Source: Papiliotrema nemorosa
Lineage: Eukaryota > Basidiomycota > Tremellomycetes > Tremellales > Rhynchogastremaceae
DNA length: 51,703 bases
Direction: 5' to 3'
NCBI GenBank assembly: GCA_032158125.1
Contig: JASKOT010000056.1
Span: forward strand, 1-51,703
This document shows, in pieces, positions 37,617 through 48,497 of this stretch (positions within the stretch are counted from its first letter, which is position 1; every line of letters begins with the position of its first letter). A model generated the notes under the pieces. The model was not told the DNA's origin, did no database searches, and worked only from the letters and a program-made list of their open reading frames with translations. The position numbers were made by a program, and so were the translations under genes.

Positions 37617-39581
37617 ATGATATTCAAAGCGATGTCGTCTCGCCGTATACTTTGTAAAAAGCCAACACTCTACGGTCCGACCCTGGGTGCGGCCACCAAG
37701 AGCTGTATCCTGTCAGGCGCGTGGCAACGCCATGGCTTTGCTACTTCCAGTGAGCAGAATGTACCGAGTAAATTTTGCAGATCCGCGCAACGCTCTTGTG
37801 CGACAATGCTAAATGAGAACAGGCACGGGCGTCGATTTTGCATTGAGCGACGAGCAACGGGATATACGAGGTCAGAGCCTCGAGCGATATTTTTGGGCTG
37901 CATTATCGGGCTGACATGGTTAGAACTGGCTCAGAATTTCGCTCGCGAAGTGATCATCCCCGCAGCCGTCCATCATGATACGACGATGGTAAGCCTCGAA
38001 AATTGACAACGCTCCCTGTGGTCTAACTTTACAGGAATACCCCTCGGCGATCCTCAAAGAAGCGCATGGATTGGGTCTATTGAACACGCATATACCAGAG
38101 GAGGTATGGTGTGATGCGGGTTGTGTATATCACTGACAAAAAGTATGGAGGCCCCGAACTCGGTCTACTCGAGTGTGCGCTGGTTTCGGAGGCTTTGGCG
38201 TACGGATGTTCTGGCATACAGACCGCTATGGAAGGTGAGTTTGCTGCCCTCTGCCCATACTGAAAGGGAAGCGAATGGTCTTGCGGAGGCCCCGCTGATC
38301 GTTGCCGCATCTCACTTGACCAAAGAGAAGTATCTGGGACGGATGACGGAGGAGCCATTAATGGCCGCATACTGCGTTGTGAGTTCACAGTGAACATGTG
38401 ATATGAGCGTGTGATGGAGCTGAACCGGGAGACTGAGCCCGGTGCAGGTTCTGATGTCGCGGGTATCAGGACCAGTGCGACGAGGGAAGGCGACAAGTGG
38501 GTGCTCAATGGGAGCAAGATGTGGTGAGTCATCGATCTGTTGCTCTTAATGTATCACTCACAAGTAGGATGTCAGTAGTGCAGTTCTTATGAGCGCGAGC
38601 TGACCGACAGTACCAATGGCGGTCATGCCAACTGGTACGCAAGTCGTATTCCTGCTTGTGAGGCGAGCATTCAACTGACGCAACAGTTCGTTCTCGCCAT
38701 CACCGACCCAAAAGCCCCGCCTCACAAGGGTATGACTGGCTTCGTTGTTGACGGGGACGCGGCCGGGGTCATCAAGGGCAAGAAGGAGATCAACATGGGT
38801 GCGCAATGATCTGACAAATTACCAACTCATCATCAGGTCAACGATGCTCCGATACCCGCATGATAACATTTGAGAACGTCGTGGTGCCCTTAGAAAATGT
38901 ACTGGGTCAGCCTGGAGAAGGCTTTAAAAGTGCGTTAAATCGTGAAAACTGTAGCTCATATGACCAGTCGCAATGAAAGCTTTCGATATCACGCGTCCTT
39001 TGATAGCATCCGCCGCAGTTGGCTTGGCCCAGCGGGCTCTCGAAGAAGCCGTGCGCTATGCTCAGGAGCGTAAGGTATGTAGTCGCGGTTGCGAATCGCT
39101 CTATGCTGATATCGCTCACAGACAATGGGACGACCGATTATAGAACATCAAGCCGTAGCGTTCATGCTCGCGGACATGGCCATCGGAGCAGAAGCAGCTC
39201 GCAATCTCGCCTGGCAAGCCGCGTGGGCCAAGGATGCAGGGCAGCGAAACAGTGTGTCTGCTCGTGATCCAGGTTGTTGACCCAAAGCATTCAAAGCGTC
39301 AGTAGCTAAGGCCTTTGCGAGTAAAACCGCGGTCGAAAATGCCAATCTGGGTCTTCAGGGTGAGCAGTAAGAGACACTCAGTTGCGCAAGCTAACAGCAG
39401 TATTCGGAGGAGCGGGATTCAATTCGGAGATGCCTATGGAGAAGCTGTATCGGGACGCAAAAATCTACGAGCTATGTGAGTAGTCAAACCATTCAGTCCG
39501 GTTAATCGTGCAGATGAAGGGACGTCCCAGATTCAAAGAATGATCATTTCGAAACAGTTGAAAGACCTCTACCCGATATGA
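37617..39581 (+). CDS. Medium-chain-type acyl-CoA dehydrogenase, mitochondrial
   Basis: FAD enzyme of mitochondrial beta-oxidation, about 435 aa from 16 exons including one predicted 3-nt exon. A basic Ser/Arg presequence ([15 protein letters not shown]) is followed by the ACAD fold: [90 protein letters not shown]…[27 protein letters not shown], and the C-terminal [18 protein letters not shown], where Glu of YEGT is the expected catalytic base of the medium-chain group. The Trp-Ile of KMWITNG is only obtained by inserting GAT from 38568-38570. The intron after NWY (38639-38686) has a GC donor. Budding yeast lacks mitochondrial ACADs, so this fits a basidiomycete. An ATG at 37632 is an alternative start. 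Confidence 0.94.
38568..38570 (+). other. Predicted 3-nt micro-exon (GAT) of the acyl-CoA dehydrogenase
   Basis: The upstream exon ends in ...ATG TG (38523) with a GTGAGT donor. The downstream exon begins at 38611 with T ACC AAT. Joining them directly gives Met-Cys-Thr-Asn. Between lie 44 nt ending in AAGTAG, the bases GAT, and then GTCAGT, a good donor, followed by 40 nt with GCTGAC and ending in GACAG. Including GAT gives TGG ATT ACC, the family's conserved Trp-Ile-Thr. Both flanking introns have normal length for this genome. Confidence 0.7.
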
Positions 39582-39968
39582 TTTCACATCGCGTACTTTT
39601 GGCTCCCCGCGCACCGTTCACAGCACCGCGCAGCAGTATTTCATCGCTTCCTGGCGACTAGTAGACTTCTGGATATCATTGTACAGGTCTAGATGAGTTT
39701 TTATCACGATTTGAACGATGCATCAAATGTGTCTTGTCAGTCATTCGAAACAGCAATAATGACGTCAACAACACCCCCCTAAATCGATTCCAGTGCGACG
39801 TCGTTGGGGTCCCCTCGTAGCCGATTGGAAAGGTCCCTCCCTGTTCTTACACATATGCGCAGTCCTCGACACTCGATTATCATTGGGCACATATCTCGTC
39901 AGCTGTCGCAGATTCCGTCAAACCGCTGGTCAAAGTCTAGGGTGATCGTTGTTCAATGGCAGGCGACC
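39582..39968. promoter_or_regulatory. Intergenic region upstream of the DHH protein gene
   Basis: About 390 bp hold the ACAD 3' flank and the DHH gene promoter. The DHH frame is open upstream to an ATG at 39855, which would add a 38-residue Arg/Ser/Ile-rich extension resembling a mitochondrial leader. The downstream ATG at 39969 is preferred but not certain. Confidence 0.4.
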
Positions 39969-41730
39969 ATGTCGAAGCGGTCATTCATGTCTACAGCAGC
40001 CCATTCACCATCCAAACGGAGCAAATTCATGCACCCCGTTTCCAACCCGATCGAGTTGCTTTCAGATGAGTGTCAGCAAGACGAGACTGCAGAAGTCACT
40101 CCCGAATGGCCAGCGCCGAAATCGGCCATGGAAGCGGCACGACGTTTCGTCCTGGACATTGTGAAGCAGAACCGCTCGGTCCTGATAGCGCCAGACAAAG
40201 ATGCAGACGGCTTAACAGGTAACAAGTCTGTCGAGGGAAAAGACTCAGGCTCATGCCCACAGCTGGCAGTATCCTTTACCACACCCTCAGAGCATTGGGC
40301 CATCCGGCGGAGCGGATTCATGTGCACCACTTGGCTAAGGGCGATAACATACACGCCGAGTCCGAACGCATTCGTATGACCGAACATGACTGTGATTGTC
40401 TTATAGTCCTAGACCAGGGGAGTAGACCTGGCCCCGCGATCCTGTCCAATAGTGCAACTCTCATCATTGATCATCACATTTCGACACAGGTATGGTACAT
40501 CTCACTACGTGCGTCTGCTCATGTCCGCTTATCCACCGCAGTGGCCGGAAGGAGCCCTGGTCCTAACGGCTTGCCAGTCCCGTCCCATTGCGACTACCTC
40601 GCTGCTCACATATATGTTACTCAGACCGTTGGATCCCATTGTACAGCAAAGCCAAGACTGGAGAGCCGTGGTCGGTGTGTACGGAGGTGCGTGTCGAATT
40701 CAATCACCATAAGGAAGTCAAGCTCTTGTTAGATCTAGGCCCGACCGCCGCCAAATGGGGCACTGGACCTTGGCCCTCCGAGCTTGGCTTGACCGTCAAG
40801 AGGTAGGGCAACGCCTTGTTGTGCTGATCCTGATGAGATATGGCACCAAAGCACTGTCAGAAGCCGTCTCCGCAATCAACTCACCGCGACGCACAGCCGA
40901 GTACAATGGTGAGTCAGAGAAGGTCCAGAGGTCTCTAACTCGTAGTGCCAAAAGCTTGGGAGGTGTGTACGGTCTGCGCATCATGTGCCATGCTCATCCC
41001 CCCGGTAGATCATGCTCAACGCGCAAGATCCCCGTGATATCTCGGCCAACGCTTTCTTGAAGCTCTGCAAAATCGACGTAGCGGAGGAAACAGCGAGATG
41101 GGCTAGAACAGGTCCGTCACGACTTGTGTCCGGTCTAAATCTCAGCGCCCAAATTCTCGGTAGATGGACGGGTCGCAGTGATTCGTATAAACAGCGGTTT
41201 TCAAAGCACGGCACGCCAAGCTCTCTTTAGTCACCGAAGCTGACTTTCAGTCCATCCCGTTATTGCGACCCGCTGGGCAGGGACGCTTGGTAAGCGGGGA
41301 CAGAAGTTGGTTATGGTCATGTGCGCCAACGACGGTTTCAATCCCGATGGTCGCGTTTCTTTCTCCTGCCGCCTGTCGAGTACTTTGCGGACCTTGCCAG
41401 AGGGCAAACGACGTGAGTCTTTGCTGTCGTACTCTGTCTGATTCTGAACAGCCAACCTCATTCAGCTTCTCAAACAGTTCGGCAATACTATACCAGGCTT
41501 CACCGAGCGAGTCGGAGGGGACTTCGCGCGTGGACATGAAGAGGCCACTGGTGGTATCATAGCCGCGGTCAGTCGTAAATTGGAAGCGGAGCTGAAGCCA
41601 GGCGGAATTCCAACTCTTGCTGCAAGCTATGGGTATTACTACCATCGCCGATGCTACATCATCCCGGAAGCGACACGGCCACAAGACTGGAGACGGCAAT
41701 CGAAGCATCACTGAGTTCTTCAAGACGTGA
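39969..41730 (+). CDS. DHH/DHHA1-family phosphoesterase (RecJ-like nuclease candidate) with C-terminal PIP-like motif
   Basis: About eleven exons encode roughly 445 aa. The N-terminus has a basic segment (SPSKRSKF). DHH motifs are complete: APDKDADGLTAGS (motif I), VLDQGS (II), IIDHHIS (III) and VVGVYGDLGPTAAKW (IV). The C-terminal DHHA1-like part contains RVSFSCRLSS and RVGGDFARGHEEATGG, the substrate-binding G-H-x-x-A-x-G signature of RecJ relatives. A 34-nt intron (41568-41601) must be removed for the last exon to read AEFQLLLQAMGI…SSRKRHGHKTGDG, ending NRSITEFFKT, which resembles a PCNA-interacting peptide. Without that splice the frame ends at 41714 in a non-conserved tail. Family members hydrolyse phosphodiesters, e.g. 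5'-3' single-strand DNA exonuclease RecJ; the substrate here is unknown. It differs from Cdc45, which lacks the catalytic set. Confidence 0.82.
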
Positions 41731-41936
41731 TGACTCAGCTCCGCCCCAGTCAAAGAACGTTAGAGGAAACGCGTTGTTCTCGCGTTGCGCCGAGATTGTG
41801 TCGGATGTTGCCCCTATCGACTGATCCACCGCCCCCAGTCACCCCTTGGGTTGCGGAGACGCTGAAAACTAGGCATGCGTGTCTAAGGAGTGAAAGATGC
41901 CATAATATGTATATTCCGGAAGACGATCAAGCCTAC

Positions 41937-44900
41937 CTACTTCTTACCAGCTTTCTTGATCTTCCTGCCAAGCTGGCTTTTTGCCGCCCCCTCGTTTGGA
42001 ATGACAACCCTCATCCACCTAAATCTCTCCAGCCTCTTTGCCTTCTCAAACTCAGGTCTATCTTCTTTGTTGATTAGGATGGGTGGCATCCAATCCTTTT
42101 TCAGTAAGTCATGCTCATACTCTGAGATTGGCCCTGTTTGATAGTCTGTCTCTGTGTGTTCTACAATGAGCCTAGAGTTTTTGATGAAAATATCATCCTC
42201 GCCCTCCAGGTATTTGAGAAGAGCCACTGCTGTTGCAGGCAGCAGCGCCATGAGAGTGATGAATGGGGTGCCTGTTTTCAACCAAACAGCTGACTTTCAG
42301 CACCTGCAACATTGACGTACAGGAGAGCACTCACTCAATGCGGTCAAGACCTGCATGATAACAGTAGATGCAAGCAAACGGTTCCGCGCAATGCGCCAGC
42401 ATTTCCCATCTGTCTCTTTTGTGTCTTCCACAAAAAGCAACTGCTCATGATGCTATCACCATGAGCCTGATCCAACGTGTAACACTTGACTCATACCACA
42501 ACAGCCATTGCCCAGAAATAGATTGTACTGCAGATTGGAACAATGGGTGCAAGAGGTGTGTAGACCAAACTGTTTATGAGTGTCAGTAGCAGAGATAGAC
42601 ATACGCAACAACCATTGCAAAGAGCTGTATGTCAACACTTCTATGAACTCCATCACTCACAATGTGTATGTATTCAATTGCTTACTAATCAGTATGAGAA
42701 ATGCAAGGACTAAGGAGGACACACCAAACTAGAAATGAGCAATCTCCCATTGAAGTGTCACAGTGGTCTTACTTCAAAATTCACAGGTTTTCCCAATTCA
42801 TGCAAATCTGTTATTGTTTTGGCAGTCACTCTGGGGTGTCATTCCTTGGTTGCAGACCTCTTTTTTAATATCTCACAGTTGAAGTATCTTCAACCCCCAT
42901 CGGGGGAGTTGCAGTAATTTCAGAAGAATCATCAATGCCCTGAGACTGACTGTGAACATTGTATTGAAGGAGCAGCATTTACTCACGGGAACCATGACAA
43001 CCAGTATGAGCTCTGAGATATATATGCCTTGGTGATCTTTGCAAATGTACTATCCAATGAATTGAAAATTTCTGACCAGCTCTTGGCTTGACTCTCCTTT
43101 TGCACTATCAGGAATGCCTCCCAAATGATGCCTAACAAAGAAAAGAAGATAAAATTGAAGACCTGGCAAGAAGAAATCAGTGATCTGTAGATAGCAATTG
43201 AAGCATCAAGTGGCAACTCACAAGCAGCCATGCAAACAACTGGCGCACTACTGTTTTGTCCAGCTGACCCCTTGTGAGTGCACCAGACCATTTGTTCATT
43301 CTCCTGACAACATAGGGGAGAACATAAGCGCACAATCCAGCAATCAAGGGAGGCAGGACACCACCCAGTAGGGCAAACACAGCTTTCCAGAAGGTTGACC
43401 TCTCATTTGCTCTCTGAAGCATAGGGAAGTAGCCAATCACCTAGTTTGTCAGCTCAGTTGAGTCCCATGAACATACTGCCTGGAAATTTGCAAGTACTGT
43501 AACAGCTGCTAGGGGAACGGTGTTGAACCCGAAGATGACCAGAAGAGCTGCCCATCCTGCCCAACTATAACCATGTTTGGACAAACCGTTCGTCTTGTCA
43601 AGATTTCTCCAAATCTTGCCTGTGTCAGGGCTTCTGCTGATGCATACATAAAAATGGCCACTCACAATGTTCTTTGGCCGAGGTGCCTTGTTGTAAGTCT
43701 GGATCTGAGTGGCTTTGACTTACTCGCTGCACTTCTGGCTGCCCCAGAATTTTGGTATGTTTGGTTCTCCTCTTATAATCTGCCAGAACAGCATGTGCTC
43801 GCTTTGTGCTCCGAAAGGTAACAAATGCTGAATGTTATCTCAACAGGTAGGAGCATGTCTTACCAGAGCAAATAGAACCCTCAATGTTGGTTGTATGCTC
43901 CCCAAGTGGGTCACACTGTGCTGACTCCTGTTGGACCTGTATGGTGATAATGCGTTTTTTCAGGTCATTCCTGCGCATGTTAGGCAAGATTTCTTGGTAG
44001 CATGTGTGTCTTTACCCTTGATCCACTGTCTGACTTTCAAGATCCTGATGGTCTCAGTGCAGCTGCAACCAGGTGGGCAGGACCTACTTTGACATTTCTG
44101 CCAAGGATTCTGTCCCACCAAGATTCATACTCGTGTCTGCTCCCAAATGAGCCCTGAAATCTTCTCAGATAGCTTGTCAAGGTCCTATCAAAGGCCGGGC
44201 GATACTTCTCTTTGAAGGCATCCATATCTTTTGCTAATCTTGACATGTTCTTATGTGTTAAAGCAACAGCACATTGGGCTGGGATCTTGTTGGTCCCAGA
44301 TAGGGTGGTGTATGGTCTCTCAGGGATCCCGAGCATCTCACAAATCTGGATTTTTGCATCTGATACTGTATTTGAGCGGTTTTCTTGATGCCGGTTGTTC
44401 TTCACTTGACGTTTCTTGTCAATAGTGAAGTCTGTGACCAGCAGTGATCGGAAAGATATTTCCTCTTTGTTGCTAAGACTTAGCCTAGGTGCTCACATGT
44501 AATGAGGAAAACACAACTCACAAGTCTATCCACATTTTCACAAGGTGCTCATAGTACCAAGAATAGACAACCACTGAGTTGAGCTGTACACCAGAATAAG
44601 CTTGGATGCACCCACCAAAGAAAATGACCAGTACAGTGACCATAGCTTCAAATCCAACATGTACCCAGAGCGCATCACCACTGAGATTGGCCATTGTGAA
44701 AAGCATCATGTTGTCAAGAAAGTGTTGTGCAATTTTGCTGGGGTCTTGCTCACTTGTGGTCTGCAAAACATTGGCTGTGTCCACTGAGTGTGTGGCCATC
44801 CTTTCTTCTTGTGTCTGTGTGTTTAGATAGTAATTGGCAAGAGCTAGTGGCAGAGCAGCAAACAGGGTGATTCCCAAGAACAGCCACCGCAACAGCCGCA

Positions 44901-45738
44901 GAAAATGAAGATATGTTACTCCATCCAAGCCTATAAGCAAGAGAAGTCTGTGGTCAGCGCAGACAATCTTGGTTGCTAACTCCTTGTCCTTCTGTCTGAC
45001 CAGAGTGGGAAATAGTGGCTGCCAAAACTCTAGCCAAAAGAGTTTGCATTGAGGAGTCAGCCATCCAAAAAATGCTTTGTTGATCTGAGTGTGAGCTTTC
45101 AATTGATCTCAAATTTGAGTTCTTACCGTGGGTATCTTGGGCTCCAGCACACGGTCTTTATGACTTGTTTGCTTCTTCCAGGACTCCTGGAGATGGCGCT
45201 GATGTGCAATTCTTGGGAAATAGAACAATTCAAACTTGTTCTGCTGGTTGCCCCGAAGTACTGAGAATATTGTGATGATGATGATCTGACAGTCAGCTGC
45301 TGTTTTGTGCAGGAAGGGCGTTTGAGTGCAAGCACTGACCCCAAGTATGAAAGTTAACAGCCATGCTGCTATCACACGGGTCCCAGAAACATTGAAATGC
45401 TCTTCAGCTTGATTTATCAGATCTTGAGCTGAAACCCCTGTTGGTGTTGATGAGGTAGACAGGATAGCCTGTCTTGCCATGAGAGTTTGGTGATCAAGAT
45501 GGAAAGTTTGAGTGGACATAACTTGTAGACATTATTGTTCAAGACCTGGAGTATCATCAGTGTAGTCACATGCTGCTGTAATATTGCATGTTGCCAAAAC
45601 AATATACCAAGGAGCAAATCCTTGGTCCTACAAGGGGAAAGCCAATCAAAGGACTGATTTTTGAGTGTAATTACCAGGCAAAGGATGTTGTGCAGTTGTT
45701 GCACTATTCAGGAGGATAATGCTCAACACAAAGGTCAT
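41937..45738 (-). CDS. CSC1/OSCA-family (DUF221) calcium-permeable stress-gated channel-like protein
   Basis: A multi-exon gene for a polytopic membrane protein. A signal-like start (MTFVLSIILLNSATTAQHPLP) at 45738 is spliced to a lumenal segment (GFAPWYIVLATCNITAA); these first exons are less certain and a downstream start at 45519 is possible. Clear family parts follow: a first helix (GTRVIAAWLLTFILG), FFGWLTPQCKLFWLEFW, LIGLDGVTYLHFLRLLRWLF, a long membrane block, the cytoplasmic domain with FRSLLVTDF, SAFVTFRSTKRAHAVL and PRPKNIVWRNLD, then GYSWAGWAALLVIFGFNTVP, YFPMLQRANERSTFWKAVFALLGGVLPPLI and later helices, ending in a basic tail. Some 3' exon joins between 42300 and 43000 are unresolved. 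The gene is strongly CpG-poor and prefers AGA for Arg, unlike all genes before it. No internal stop in recognisable exons was seen. Confidence 0.78.
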
Positions 45739-46007
45739 CACAAGGCTCTTGTTTTAGCCGGCAGTCCAGACAACTAATCTATCTGACTATCAAGAGAGCG
45801 CTTATAGTCATCATCCTAACAGAAGCTAAGGGTATTTCATTCCGGCCAGCTTCAAAGTGCTGTATGATTTGCAACCCTAACTACCAACAATCATCCTCTA
45901 AGGTCTTTATAGGCAACTATATATGTGGTTGTTGTCCAGCCTTTTGCTAATTGTCCACCCTCAAAAACCTCTTTAGCCAACCTCCACAGAAGTACCCTCC
46001 TAAGTGA
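45739..46007. other. AT-rich flank without a supported gene
   Basis: Promoter side of the CSC1-like gene passing into repeat remnants. Nothing coding was recognised. Composition is CpG-poor like the gene itself. Confidence 0.4.
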
Positions 46008-46112
46008 GGCAAGAAATATGAGTACAAGGAAAGGAAAGTGTTTTCATTCTCCAGCTTCTTGCTATTGAGTCAATAGCCCACTAAAATAGCGCTTTTGCCA
46101 CACCACCTTTTC
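46008..46112 (+). repeat. Degenerate copy of LTR family A
   Basis: The segment around CTTCTTGCTATTGAGTCAAT aligns with the core of the LTR copies near 47207, 48770 and 51377 (CTTCTTGTTATTGAGTCAAT), including a decayed ATATGAGTAC where those have TATAAGTA. Only about 100 bp are recognisable. Confidence 0.6.
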
Positions 46113-46315
46113 TTTTGTGTATAAGCTGGAGATGTGCCGGGCTGGTCATCGGAAGTGGAGCGTTATCATGATATTGTTGATTGTGGAACACTGTCAGAAG
46201 CGTGGGGTTGATCCTATCCCTGATCGGCCCTGACCTAAAGGAAGTTCGCCGAAGCCTGGCAAAGATTGTTGAGGACTGAGAGTAGCCAACAATGTAGGAT
46301 GAGATCAACTAATGT

Positions 46316-46705
46316 TTGATGGATTTGATGACAATGTATGCAACGGTAACCAACTATGAGTAACTACCAGTGACTGCAAATTGAGGAATGCTGAGGATCC
46401 TTGATCTTCAACAACTCATCTTTATACCTCATCCAAAAAGCTCCTCTCATTTCTCAACCCATGCGTCCATTATCCGACCTTATTGTTGCATTGTAGAAGT
46501 TCCTTATTGTTCAAAACAAACAATAGGCATTCTTGTGCAAACAACCTTGGATCCCTTTTGTTCCTCTTTCTGCCAACAACGCCAAACTCTGCTGTTGTCT
46601 TGGAGACAATAAGGATATTCTTGTGCCGGGCAAGAACAATAAGAAGCGGTGGCAAAATATTGAGATACAGTAGCGAACCTAATTTCTTCAAAGTTTCTTT
46701 GCTTG
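46316..46705 (+). repeat. LTR-like repeat B, plus orientation
   Basis: This segment matches the reverse complement of 48060-48440 along most of its length. Shared blocks include GCTGAGGATCC near 46389, CCCATGCG near 46459 and CCTTGGATCCCTTTTGTTCC near 46545. A TTTATAC lies near 46421. Size and arrangement suggest a solo LTR, but terminal repeats and target-site duplications were not resolved. Confidence 0.6.
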
Positions 46706-46926
46706 TCGGCAATCTTTGCTCATCCTTAGGCTGGTTGTCAGCTACCTTGCGGTGTCACCCCTGACAGACACCAGCAACCTTGGCTTTACTTGGCACCACC
46801 AAAGCAATGAGGACTCTGGGATTTTGGTCAAACAAGTTACCATTATTCTTGATAAACAGAACTTTGTTTGGAGGGGAAAATTAAAAGGGTAGTACGTGGA
46901 TCAGAAATTGTGACTGCCAAGGTGTC
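46706..46926. other. Repeat-derived spacer
   Basis: No gene or clear repeat border is visible between repeat B and the copia-derived segment at 46927. The sequence is CpG-poor and AT-rich. Confidence 0.35.
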
Positions 46927-47577
46927 ATGAAGGCTCGCTTGACGCAACTTACTTTTGCCACCAATGACCAAGGATATGTGACCAAAGCCCTAATGAATTT
47001 GCCTATTTTGCTGAAATTGCCTACTCCAGTGACTACTCGACGATTCTTGCTGCGGACCCAATTATTGCTAAAGAAGTCCAAGCAAAGGCAGAGCGTTAGG
47101 TGGAATATCATTCAACTCTTTGTCATCATCCAAGGCCCAAGGATCCCCTTTTGTTTGTGGTCTGATAGATATATAAGTAGAAGGGGGGCGATGGAGTGTT
47201 TCTCTAGCTTCTTGTTATTGAGTCAATTCAACACTATAACAGTGCTTTCTGCAACACTACTTGTTATCTGCTTGTAGTCTTGCCCTCTGTCATCTCTGGC
47301 TTATGCAACTCTCGTCCTCTAGCCACTCTGGCCTAAAACCTCTTCTGCCTCGTTCACTCTTGGCGATCATGATTCAACCCTCGACAATCTAGGCAACTTA
47401 ACAATTTATGTGAACCTAGCCACCAGTAGCTGAGTACCTACATCATTCAACCCTCAGCGACTTAGCCGACTTAGTTACTGGTAAATAAGTTCACATATAT
47501 TGTTGAGTACCTTCTCTTTCTAGACTGGATAAACTAGTCACACGTTGGGCTGGTGACTAGTATTGGAGCAACATGAC
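46927..47577 (+). mobile_element. Ty1/copia remnant: end of pol plus LTR family A
   Basis: 46927-47094 is homologous to 51082-51254 and to the reverse complement of 48912-49090, and follows an RNase H remnant in the 51-kb copy, so it is the 3' end of pol or the region just after it. A purine-rich stretch (AAGCAAAGGCAGAG) ends near 47094, in the place of a polypurine tract, and the LTR runs from about 47095 to 47577 with a TATATAA at 47170-47176 as likely LTR promoter. The frames are broken. No partner LTR with intact internal region is present. Confidence 0.65.
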
Positions 47578-48059
47578 ACTTGTCATCCTTTCAAGTCACC
47601 CACCATCCACAAACTTGACCTTGTTGTCATGAGGGCTATATATGCCGCTTGAATTCAACCTGGTCAGTTGAATTCAAAGCCTCCTTTTAAAAAGGCGGTC
47701 TTGATCAATGGTTAAGTGGCATGCCATTGTGACACTTGTTCACCCCGTTGTCAGACAACACAATTATCTACTGTTGACCAAGTCACAAGTACCTAGCAAG
47801 GATTATGAACTCATCCTTCACCCAAATTGCTACTATCCACCTGCCCCTATCTACTTGAGACAACCAGGGACAGAACCGTAACATCACTTCATACATACTT
47901 TGTACTTCTTCTTATTCTCTCTTTTGGAGATTTAGGTATGAATGGCATGTATGAGAAGGTAAAGTAGAGGTACAAAGTATGAAAAGCAGTGATATGGGAA
48001 CACCACAACATTGACAAATTTTGCTATGAAGGCAAGGTTCCAACCAAATGTTGCCAGAA
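47578..48059. repeat. Spacer with internal inverted repeats
   Basis: No gene. A perfect-looking pair TTGAATTCAA...TTGAATTCAA lies around 47649-47680. A large imperfect palindrome spans 47894-47981, with outer arms CATACTTTGTAC and GTACAAAGTATG; its left arm is shared with the repeat at 50607 and 51661. Confidence 0.55.
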
Positions 48060-48440
48060 GTTGACAACCATTGGAAAACCTTGGCGGATCTTATTGTTTT
48101 GCCACTGATCCTTAGTGTTCTAGCCCAACATAAGGATATCCTTATTGTCTCCAAGACAATAACAAAGTTTGGCATTGTTGGCAGAAAGAGGAACAAAAGG
48201 GATCCAAGGTTATGCACGCAAAAAGTACTTAATGTTTGCCTTGAACAATCAGGAACTTCAACAATACAACAATAAGGTCAGCAGAGGGGCGCATGGGTAA
48301 GTTGAAGCAAGGAGCAGTTGGATGTTGTATAAAGGGCGGACCATTGAAGTTTGAGGATCCTCAGCAATCCTTGATCTGAAGTCACTTGCAGTCATCAGAT
48401 GTCATTGGTAGTTACTTGTAGTTAGATGTTGTTGCATGCA
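48060..48440 (-). repeat. LTR-like repeat B, minus orientation
   Basis: Reverse-complement counterpart of 46316-46705. The two copies differ by many substitutions and small indels, so the duplication is old. Confidence 0.6.
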
Positions 48441-48497
48441 TTGTTGTTGAATCCCACAAACATTGCCTTGTTTAGTTGACCTTATTGTCACGTTGCT

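Noticed and set aside
41222..41250. Apparent ~21-nt intron in the DHH gene
   Set aside because: A donor 33 nt upstream gives a normal 54-nt intron with a CTGAC branch site and joins RINS to VHPVIATRW.
46081..46308. 75-codon minus-strand frame
   Set aside because: Overlaps transposon-derived sequence and has no recognisable protein features.
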